NCBI GenBank assembly: GCA_030837265.1
Contig: JAUPKV010000164.1
Coordinates: forward strand, 1-19,429
DNA: 19,429 nt
Direction of reading: 5' to 3'
Source: Methanobacteriota archaeon
Lineage (GTDB): Archaea; Halobacteriota; Methanosarcinia; Methanosarcinales; Methanosarcinaceae
This document shows positions 13,375-19,429 of the stretch, piece after piece; position 1 is the stretch's first letter, and every line of letters begins with the position of its first letter. The notes below the pieces were generated by a model, which ran no database searches, was not told where the DNA came from, and was given only the letters and a program-made list of their open reading frames with translations. Made by a program: the position numbers and the translations under genes.

Positions 13375-15554
13375 TTAGGAATCACTCTCTTTCCGTTCCT
13401 ATAAATTGAAACAGCAAAAATCGAAAAGGTCCCTATGAAAGCCCACAGCTCGGGATTCAGGATTGAATTGCTTTCATCCGGAATCTCAACAAAAGTGTAA
13501 TCCGTAACTTCAATTGAGTCATAGGGAGTAGTCACTGTTATATTCAATTTCCCGGGCCGGAACTTCCCTTTAATATAGAGCTGGTTGCCTGAACCTGATA
13601 GCTGCTCTCCTTCAAACTTCCAGGTATTGACACTGGAAAAGTTGGTATATTCTACACCATTTGCTTTAGAGGTTTTCCAACCTATTAATTTAAAATGGGT
13701 GGCAGTTGAACTATCATACTGGAAATTTTCCTTTACGATCCCCGGGATATTATTAAGATAGACGGTTGTATGAGGATTATATGAATTATTATAATAAGTA
13801 ATGTTAGCCGAAGGATTGATTATCTCTGGAAACCGTACCGGAGCAGGAGAAGTGGCATCGAATGTCTCCGTTTCACTTTCCGTACTAATCCTAGGAACTG
13901 AAATACTGATCCCTTTTATTCGGATATCTGAGGATTTTTTGACATAATATGATGTTTTAACTGTGAGAAGAACAGTCAAATTGTTATTGTTTTCATCATA
14001 AGACAATTCGGAAGTCTGCCCTGCTCCCAGCAGTGCTGTGTTCCGTGTTTCATAATGAACTATTGCATTATCCTTTGCACTTCCGTTGATGTATTCTATG
14101 CCATCTATTTCTGAAATGCCTTTGAAACCTTCAATTGAAAGAGTAGCTTCGGTAAATTTCCCTTTATTCTGCCAATTCTCTCCATATTTCAACGGCTTAA
14201 TCTGTTCATATACGGCTGTGGTTGTAAATTCCTGACTGAGAATATTAAATATCGAAATAAATTCGTGTGTGTCCGTATCTGTTGTATTTTTTGTTTCTGC
14301 CGGGGCAATTTGCCCTAAATCCATCGGAGGAACTTTTTCACAGGTCCAGGTTAAACCTGTCCAGGTCCAGCCGGAGGAACTCGTATGAGTTTTGGGATCC
14401 ATCAAATCATTAATAGAAGAAGTAGTTCGATACAAGCCGCCATTTTGATTATTGAAAAAACAGTTGTTACTTACTGAGAGGTCCGCACCGACCAGATCAG
14501 CTATCCCATACCCTGTCCCGGACTGAGGTATTGCTTTATGGGGGATAATATCCGTAATTATATTATCTCTTATTGTTGTACCCTGTCCCCCTTCTTGATT
14601 TCTGAAAGCATTGTTTCTGGCTCCGTCAAAGACGTTGTTATATACCTGTGTCCCTTTGAGACCATCATTTACTATTCCACCGGTATACGGAATATTATAA
14701 CTCTGTCCGGTTTCGAAGAATAAGTTGTGATGGATAAGTATATCCTGTTCATTCCCGGCCCCTTTCTCATACGAGATTAACCAGATCCCGGCTCCCCAGG
14801 TTCGGCTAAGGATATTGTTGCAAACCTCGATATCATTTACAATCCCTTTTGTGTCTTCGATCTGGATCCCGGGATTACCCCCTAAACTATCCAACTGAGC
14901 ATCTAATATATTGTCATGTAACCGCACATGCTGAGAATTCCATATCCGGAGGGCACTATTCGTCCTGGTTGTTATACGGTTATTAAAGCATTCGATATTC
15001 TTACTGTCGATCCCGAAGAAGCCGTCGTGTCCGAGCCTGTAAACAAGATTATTGTAGAATTTGATGTTTGTACTTGTTTTAGTTCTCAGTCCGTCTCCCA
15101 GTCCATCGTGAAAAGTACAATTATAAACATTAACGGAATCGCAGTCAATCACATGAATACAGTTATAGAATCCCTTCCCGTGTGAGGTTTCTGTATTCCC
15201 GTCACTGTTTGCATCAATTTCTACATTTCTTATTGTGACATTATGAACGCTGATTCCCGAAACAAGTGGTCTCCAGGCAGGCCATCCGGCATGATCCGGA
15301 ATAGTAATTACAGTTCCGGGCTCCCCTTCCAGAATGCTGTTAGATTGAAGAATAATCGAATCGGTTAAAATATAGTTGCCAGCCTGAAGATGGACTATAT
15401 TGTCGTTTTTAAGTTTTAAATTAATTGAATTCTGATCGCTTGAAGCTCCTGCTGTTCCGGAACTTATGAAACAGATGAGAAAACAAACGGAATATATTTT
15501 GAAATGTTTTGACGGATCCGGAAAATTTGCAAGTGGTTTGCAAGCGGTGCTCAA
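13368..15554 (-). CDS. Secreted right-handed beta-helix protein with C-terminal membrane anchor
   Basis: I start at TTG 15554 (728 residues). The longest frame begins at ATG 15680 but would overlap the upstream gene by 85 bases with nonsense-like sequence; TTG 15554 places a signal peptide correctly (FKIYSVCFLICFISS, cleavage near TAGA/SSD, residues 34-37). No strong ribosome site is visible, so the start is uncertain. Residues 55-385 are a parallel beta-helix: repeated turns such as NVTIRNVEIDAN, SVNVYNCTFHD, NIKFYNNLVYR, NIECFNNRI, HVRLHDNIL and DILIHHNLFF, each with the N/H ladder of pectate-lyase-like folds. About 390-695 is a Ser/Thr-rich beta-sandwich-like region with Asn glycosylation sequons, and 703-718 is a membrane span followed by a short basic tail. 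Enzymes (polysaccharide lyases, hydrolases) and adhesins share this fold; I see no catalytic set to choose. Its place between pilin-like and VirB6-like genes suggests a surface-exposed adhesin or receptor of the machine. Confidence 0.85.
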   Translation of the reverse strand: MSTACKPLANFPDPSKHFKIYSVCFLICFISSGTAGASSDQNSINLKLKNDNIVHLQAGNYILTDSIILQSNSILEGEPGTVITIPDHAGWPAWRPLVSGISVHNVTIRNVEIDANSDGNTETSHGKGFYNCIHVIDCDSVNVYNCTFHDGLGDGLRTKTSTNIKFYNNLVYRLGHDGFFGIDSKNIECFNNRITTRTNSALRIWNSQHVRLHDNILDAQLDSLGGNPGIQIEDTKGIVNDIEVCNNILSRTWGAGIWLISYEKGAGNEQDILIHHNLFFETGQSYNIPYTGGIVNDGLKGTQVYNNVFDGARNNAFRNQEGGQGTTIRDNIITDIIPHKAIPQSGTGYGIADLVGADLSVSNNCFFNNQNGGLYRTTSSINDLMDPKTHTSSSGWTWTGLTWTCEKVPPMDLGQIAPAETKNTTDTDTHEFISIFNILSQEFTTTAVYEQIKPLKYGENWQNKGKFTEATLSIEGFKGISEIDGIEYINGSAKDNAIVHYETRNTALLGAGQTSELSYDENNNNLTVLLTVKTSYYVKKSSDIRIKGISISVPRISTESETETFDATSPAPVRFPEIINPSANITYYNNSYNPHTTVYLNNIPGIVKENFQYDSSTATHFKLIGWKTSKANGVEYTNFSSVNTWKFEGEQLSGSGNQLYIKGKFRPGKLNITVTTPYDSIEVTDYTFVEIPDESNSILNPELWAFIGTFSIFAVSIYRNGKRVIPKW

Positions 15555-15595
15555 ACAATTTTTGTAGTCAAAAGTAGAAAAACCATATTTAATGC

Positions 15596-15943
15596 TTACA
15601 CCATCCCGTCCAACTTGGGGATGACATACTGGAAAAGGAAAACCAAGCCGAGAATTACTATAATACATTCCACAAACCAACCCTTAATACTTTCCCGAGT
15701 ATGCAAAACTTCGTTTGCTTTTGCACCCATCCTTGCGATATTTCCGGACATCCAGAGCACCAGAAGTGAAATAATAGCTACAACAATGGCTCCCCATTTT
15801 GCATAGCTCATCATGTCATTTGCAATGCCGGATGCAGGGCCTAAATTTTTTGCTACCGAAGTGGCATCCTCTGCTAAAGCCGTACTGACTGTAAGCAGGA
15901 TCAAACCTGCCTCTACTACAATTTTTTTTACTGTACTCAACAT
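15596..15943 (-). CDS. VirB2/CedA1-like small double-helix membrane protein, first gene of T4SS-like operon
   Basis: This is a 115-residue protein from ATG 15943; ATG 15988 would add 15 residues with acidic charges before the signal peptide and has no ribosome site. Residues 1-24 are a signal peptide (STVKKIVVEAGLILLTVSTALA, cleavage before ED). The mature protein of about 90 residues has two hydrophobic helices (about 44-62 WGAIVVAIISLLVLWM and 88-107 WFVECIIVILGLVFLFQYVI) joined by a short basic loop (ARMGAKANEVLHTRESIK). This is the plan of VirB2/TrbC conjugative pilins and of CedA1/TedC-type archaeal pilins. Being first in the operon and followed by VirB6/VirB3/VirB4-like genes strengthens the call. 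Sequence identity cannot confirm it by eye, and another small membrane component is possible. Confidence 0.7.
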   Translation of the reverse strand: MLSTVKKIVVEAGLILLTVSTALAEDATSVAKNLGPASGIANDMMSYAKWGAIVVAIISLLVLWMSGNIARMGAKANEVLHTRESIKGWFVECIIVILGLVFLFQYVIPKLDGMV

Positions 15944-16040
15944 GCTAACATCTTCACAATGGATATGATCTTTTATCAATTCTACCATTTATTTAAACTT
16001 TATCATTTTTTTCTATGTATCAATATAGTGAGTCCCAGGT

Positions 16041-16070
16041 GATATATAGTTCAATAAATTGAGATATACA
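16041..16070 (-). promoter_or_regulatory. Candidate TATA elements of the T4SS-like operon
   Basis: The minus strand has TGTATATCTC (16070-16061) and ACTATATATC (16050-16041), both TATA-like, about 100-130 bases upstream of the first start codon at 15943. Between them, TCAAT and ATTGA form a small dyad around AA. Either element could serve as promoter; no other good candidate lies closer except AT-rich sequence. Confidence 0.35.
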
Positions 16071-16524
16071 CTAAAGTTATTTGATCTCCAAATATCAAAA
16101 ATTAAAACTTTTCCATAACTGGCAACTTGATTTTCGCGATCAAAAGCATTGTTGAAGTACTTTCACAATTAGATTAATTAACTGCACTTGCTTTTAGAAT
16201 GAAAAAATTTTAGGAAGCAGAGTTAAAAGATTAGCCAGTCCAGATGACTCTTATTTGAATAAGTATTCTCAAATACCTCAAAATTAGATTATTGATATTA
16301 AAAAACGTTTATATTACAAAACACATTCCTAATTATGAGTACAATAATCAAAACAGAGGATCCAGGCTTTATAATTTATGGGAGACATAGGCGAGCCTTG
16401 AAAGCATTCTTCCGTACTAAATAATCAAGAAAACACGAAAAATGAATAGGAGTTGGAATTTAATCGCCTTATTCCTATTTTAAGTCCGATTTAAGATAAA
16501 CCTTATAATGATGTCGTATTTGTT

Positions 16525-16553
16525 GGCTGCAGAAGAGACAAAATTCTGCAGCC
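16525..16553. repeat. Perfect 10-bp stem-loop
   Basis: GGCTGCAGAA (16525-16534) and TTCTGCAGCC (16544-16553) are exact reverse complements around a 9-base loop. It is GC-rich compared with its surroundings. The plus strand continues T-rich (GATTTTGGTTTTG), so on the plus strand it resembles a terminator, but no plus-strand gene lies upstream. It may belong to an unannotated small RNA. Confidence 0.6.
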
Positions 16554-16740
16554 TTGGCGATTTTGGTTTTGCTTATGGTAGAGAGGATGTTGGTTGGGTT
16601 CTCATGTTCAGACACATATCTATTGCGGGTCATGGCTCACATACTATATGATCTGCAATCTTATTAGTAGGGCCTGATCTATTTATATCTTTTACAATGG
16701 AACTAAATAGAACTAAAGTAAAATATATTCACCAGTATTG

Positions 16741-16770
16741 TTTTTAAAAATGACAGGCCATCAGGCGTCA
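16741..16770 (-). terminator. Hairpin plus U-run at the end of the surface-protein gene
   Basis: A stem formed by TGAC...GCC and GGC...GTCA (16751-16770, two-base bulge, ATCA loop) overlaps the stop codon at 16761-16763. In the minus-strand direction it is followed directly by TTTTT (16750-16746). The combination fits an intrinsic terminator. Confidence 0.5.
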
Positions 16771-19151
16771 GATGATTGTTTATCTGTTGGGTTTGAGGCT
16801 GGCGAGACTTGTGAAGAAGTTGCAGATTTTTGACCCCCACCTGGCAGAAGCCCTGTCACAAAGTTCTTTACTCGTATGAAAACAGATTCGTTCCCGGAAT
16901 TGTTCTGCATAGGTTGTGCAGAGAGATTTGATTGCTCAGAACTATTTGAAGGTCCTGAAGCTTTTTTGCCCCCTGGAAGGAATCCGGAAATGAAATCTAT
17001 GATTTGATCCAGGGTCGATTTATCTTTTAGAGGTTCTGAAAGTCCTGTAAGAGAATCATTATCCAGCTCAGTATCATTGGCAGATGAATTGAAAGAGATT
17101 GTCTCATTTGTCCAGCGTTTTACTATGGGGTCCCAGTTATCTTCCCATGCTCCAGTTGAAGCATCCCAATGTTCGGAAGTTACTTCCCACTTATTTTCGT
17201 AGTAATTAAATGTCTGCTTGACCTCAGCCCCGGATTTGAAAAAAGAGGAATAAACAGTCCCTTTATAGGCATTGAGGTCGACGAAGTTAACCTTCGCAGG
17301 TGGGAGATCCATATTACTCAAGTTTCCAGGCTGGATGGAATACTTCAGGTCATAATATTCATTGGGCCGCAGGGGAAAACTCATCAGGATAGATGTCGCA
17401 TTCTTCTCTTTACTGGTTTTAAGTTCCCAATTTCTCAGAGGGATGGAATTATTCTCAGGCTGTCCATTGCGAGATATATTAATGCTGTCCTGTACTAATC
17501 TGGCATCCTCAGGGACCCGGTCGGTCAGGTTGGCAGTAGCAATCCTATCCCCGTAATTCTTAACCGTGATATTGACGTCAACTACATCGCCACTTAATGC
17601 TCCAACAGATTTATTGACAACTATCTGGGGGCCGTGTACAACAAGAGAAGCTGCTTCGGATGTTTTGGAAAGATTGTGCCCTTCGTACTCAGTATTGACA
17701 GAAAAGCTCCCGAGCTGGTAGGTCCCGGGGTGGGTAGGAATAAGAATGTAATCTGCTTTATTGGATTTCATTCCTGCGAGGGATTTCAGGAGATTTCCAT
17801 TAAAAGGATCAGTATTTGCGTTTTCCAGAACTTCGGCAGAATCGGTGCTCCTGGAGGAATCCGGACTGTTACCTGAATTACTGTACGAATTTTCGTTTCC
17901 GCGAATTTTAGCAATTATCAGGCCTTCGGGTACAGAAGGGAATACAAAACTCAAATTTTTCAAATAATAGCCCTGGAGGTTATGCACAGTTTGCCTGATA
18001 GAAAAGTAACCCTTAAGCCCATGGACCTCTGACCCCTTAATATACCAGGAACTCATGATAATCTCATTACCTGAGGAATTGGCAAAGCTTGATGTGGAAT
18101 TTGAGCCCGATCCATTATGTCTCGCCTGGTTTATTTTTTCAAGCGAATACGAATATGGATTGATTGTCTGGGTGGCTTCAATATCCGGATCCGGGGGATT
18201 TAAGGAAAGTGTTTTATTTCCTTTATGTTCGTACCCGAGAATGTCATCTCCTGCAGCAACCGCAGTAATATTTACAGGATTTAATTTCAAACGTGAATTA
18301 ACATCACTCCAGGAAGGAGACCTGATGGTAAAGTTGATTGCACGTTCCTCATTTTTTGCCAGCCACCCAAGTTCTGCACTTAGATAATTGCCGTGAGTCC
18401 GGATGCTGCTCTCCGAGTGGTTCTCCGTGCTGCTCACCAGATCGAAGTCTGTGAGGTCCACATCAAGTTTAATGGATTCTATCCAGGCTTCCCCGCTGTT
18501 TTTAACCGTGATTTTGACATCTCTTTCTTTCTCTGGAAAATAAGTTGTCCCGTTGACCTGGCTGCCATTGCCGGATTGATCAGATTTGATATCAATATCC
18601 AGCCTGGGATTTCCTCTCTTGAAGTACTTAAACTGAACATGGGGAGTCTCCTGAGAATCTACGGTTATATCGGTTAGCTGGACTTTCAACTCATGGTCAA
18701 TCTGGCACCAGTCCGCATATAATTCAGATGTATTCTCTCCAGTAGTATTCTCATCAGTCAGGTTAGCTCCGGTTACACCTGTTTCATTTTGCAGATAGAG
18801 AACATCATGTATCGGTTTTGCTCCTTCCTTTGCTTTTGCCAGGGAAAACCGGGCCATCGTAAGTCCCGTGTCAATATCATCGACTTTTAAAACGTAAGGG
18901 ACAGGCGCATATTCTCCGGACTCATTCAGTACATCAACATTAATAGAGGTGCCTGAAGTGTCCATGGAAGTCGTCTTCCATGAAACATCCAGACTTCCGG
19001 CATCAACCCATTCGGTGTCGTCGGTTCCCTGGTCCTTCACCGTATCATTTTGACAGTGAGTTTCAAAAGCAGAAGCAGATTGTGCCAGCCCAACAATCAA
19101 AAATATGAAAATAAGAAAAACTAAAGCAGCCTTTGGTACACTATAACTCAT
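16761..19151 (-). CDS. Large secreted surface protein with CARDB/DUF11-like beta domains
   Basis: This is a 796-residue exported protein. The signal peptide is residues 1-29 (hydrophobic core AALVFLIFIFLIVGLA, cleavage after ASA). The mature part is beta-rich and studded with N-X-S/T glycosylation sequons. It includes CARDB/DUF11-like segments (EKERDVKITVKNSGEAWIES near 210; VVDVNITVKNYGDRIATANL near 530) of the kind found in COG1361-type S-layer-related proteins of Methanosarcina. A Trp-rich stretch (KWEVTSEHWDASTGAWEDNW) lies near 650. The C-terminus carries two related amphipathic segments, DFISGFLPGG (about 719) and NFVTGLLPGG (about 763), separated by Ser/Asn-rich linkers. No C-terminal transmembrane anchor is visible, so it is released or held non-covalently, perhaps through those segments. 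The ribosome site is weak. It follows a small membrane-protein gene by 51 bp and is probably co-transcribed with it. Its function is unknown. Confidence 0.88.
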   Translation of the reverse strand: MSYSVPKAALVFLIFIFLIVGLAQSASAFETHCQNDTVKDQGTDDTEWVDAGSLDVSWKTTSMDTSGTSINVDVLNESGEYAPVPYVLKVDDIDTGLTMARFSLAKAKEGAKPIHDVLYLQNETGVTGANLTDENTTGENTSELYADWCQIDHELKVQLTDITVDSQETPHVQFKYFKRGNPRLDIDIKSDQSGNGSQVNGTTYFPEKERDVKITVKNSGEAWIESIKLDVDLTDFDLVSSTENHSESSIRTHGNYLSAELGWLAKNEERAINFTIRSPSWSDVNSRLKLNPVNITAVAAGDDILGYEHKGNKTLSLNPPDPDIEATQTINPYSYSLEKINQARHNGSGSNSTSSFANSSGNEIIMSSWYIKGSEVHGLKGYFSIRQTVHNLQGYYLKNLSFVFPSVPEGLIIAKIRGNENSYSNSGNSPDSSRSTDSAEVLENANTDPFNGNLLKSLAGMKSNKADYILIPTHPGTYQLGSFSVNTEYEGHNLSKTSEAASLVVHGPQIVVNKSVGALSGDVVDVNITVKNYGDRIATANLTDRVPEDARLVQDSINISRNGQPENNSIPLRNWELKTSKEKNATSILMSFPLRPNEYYDLKYSIQPGNLSNMDLPPAKVNFVDLNAYKGTVYSSFFKSGAEVKQTFNYYENKWEVTSEHWDASTGAWEDNWDPIVKRWTNETISFNSSANDTELDNDSLTGLSEPLKDKSTLDQIIDFISGFLPGGKKASGPSNSSEQSNLSAQPMQNNSGNESVFIRVKNFVTGLLPGGGQKSATSSQVSPASNPTDKQSSDA

Positions 19152-19202
19152 AAGATCAGACTCAATAGAACCGGATTGTGCAGTTAATCGGTATGGTACA
19201 AC

Positions 19203-19418
19203 TCATACTTGGGATGCAGTTTCTTTAGTCTCCTTTTTCAAACCCTTCTGGAAACGGACCCTGAACAGCGTATATATTAGAACCATATACAGGAAAAGTC
19301 CTGCTACGATCAGTAGCATAATGTATGAATAACCATTATAGGGGGCATACCAGCAGGTTGAGTAAAAAGAGCATAATGCAAGAATAGTTGCAGCCAGCAG
19401 ACTCAAGATCTTCTTCAT
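19203..19418 (-). CDS. Small membrane protein with two hydrophobic segments
   Basis: This is a 71-residue product from ATG 19418 (an in-frame TTG at 19421 is one codon earlier; the window ends too soon to see a full ribosome site). An N-terminal signal-like helix (about 4-19, ILSLLAATILALCSFY), a short exported loop with Cys and Tyr residues (STCWYAPYNGYSY), and a second membrane helix (about 33-52, IMLLIVAGLFLYMVLIYTLF) are followed by a basic cytoplasmic tail (RVRFQKGLKKETKE). I do not recognise the family. It lies directly upstream of the large secreted protein on the same strand, suggesting it helps with export, anchoring or regulation of that protein, but this is only context. Confidence 0.7.
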   Translation of the reverse strand: MKKILSLLAATILALCSFYSTCWYAPYNGYSYIMLLIVAGLFLYMVLIYTLFRVRFQKGLKKETKETASQV

Positions 19419-19429
19419 CAAATGAAAAA

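Larger units (their letters stand above)
15944..16760. other. 817-bp intergenic region upstream of the T4SS-like operon
   Basis: This AT-rich gap holds TATA-like elements for the minus-strand operon near 16041-16070, a strong hairpin (16525-16553) and the terminator of the surface-protein gene (16741-16770). A 29-codon open frame (16335-16424, +) has no ribosome site and is not called. CAATATAGT at 16021-16029 repeats the core of the tandem repeat found before the CYTH gene. No integration site or tRNA was found. Confidence 0.65.

Noticed and set aside
15555..15680. Upstream extension of the beta-helix gene to ATG 15680
   Set aside because: It overlaps the VirB2-like gene by 85 bases and would place 42 unstructured residues before the signal peptide.
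16335..16424. 29-codon plus-strand open frame with Arg/Lys-rich end
   Set aside because: It has no ribosome site and is too short to judge; mentioned only as a possible small transcript location.
1..19429. tRNA, rRNA, integrase, att sites or intact IS elements
   Set aside because: None could be recognised on either strand, so the secretion-like cluster cannot be called an integrated element from this window.

Overview
The window looks like chromosomal DNA of a methanogenic archaeon, most likely Methanosarcina or a close relative. This is inferred from gene content and style, not from a search. The signs are long AT-rich gaps with TATA-like boxes, AGGTGG/GGTGAT-type ribosome sites, GTG and TTG starts, a secreted CARDB/DUF11-like surface protein rich in N-glycosylation sequons, a Mth938-family protein, and a conjugation-type machine with no outer-membrane parts. 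No rRNA, tRNA, CRISPR array, integrase or intact insertion sequence was seen.

Layout. (1) 1-1935, minus strand: a CYTH / helix-turn-helix / Ppx-HD-like / CHAD polypeptide, cut by one in-frame TAA at 895-897 and running off the left edge. (2) 1936-3077: a 1.1 kb gap with a tandem promoter-region repeat and several inverted repeats. (3) 3078-6713, plus strand: a two-gene operon of a protein with a PhoU/DUF47-like C-terminal half, followed by a pyruvate-phosphate-dikinase-like protein that keeps the ATP-grasp and phosphohistidine domains but lacks the PEP/pyruvate barrel. Regions 1 and 3 share a phosphate or polyphosphate theme. (4) 6794-7735, minus: an almost pure pentapeptide-repeat protein (52 uninterrupted repeats), with an 18-bp perfect palindrome upstream. 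(5) 8057-8419, plus: a Mth938-like protein. (6) 8585-15943, minus: a tightly packed six-gene operon. In transcription order it encodes a VirB2-like small double-helix membrane protein, a membrane-anchored secreted beta-helix protein, a VirB6/TrbL-like polytopic protein, a VirB3/PrgI-like protein joined to a VirB4-N-like domain, a VirB4-type ATPase with a C-terminal nuclease-like domain, and a PH-like membrane protein. (7) 15944-16760: a gap with promoters and a strong hairpin. (8) 16761-19418, minus: a large secreted protein and a small membrane protein.

The most interesting part is region 6. It has the core inner-membrane set of a type IV secretion/conjugation machine (VirB2, VirB3, VirB4 and VirB6-like) but no relaxase or VirD4 coupling protein in this window. 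That is the composition of the Ced/Ted DNA-import systems described in thermophilic archaea. A Ced-like DNA exchange machine in a methanogen, with a beta-helix surface protein and a VirB4 carrying a nuclease-like domain, would be a new variant. DNA import is an inference; protein secretion or remnant conjugation are alternatives.
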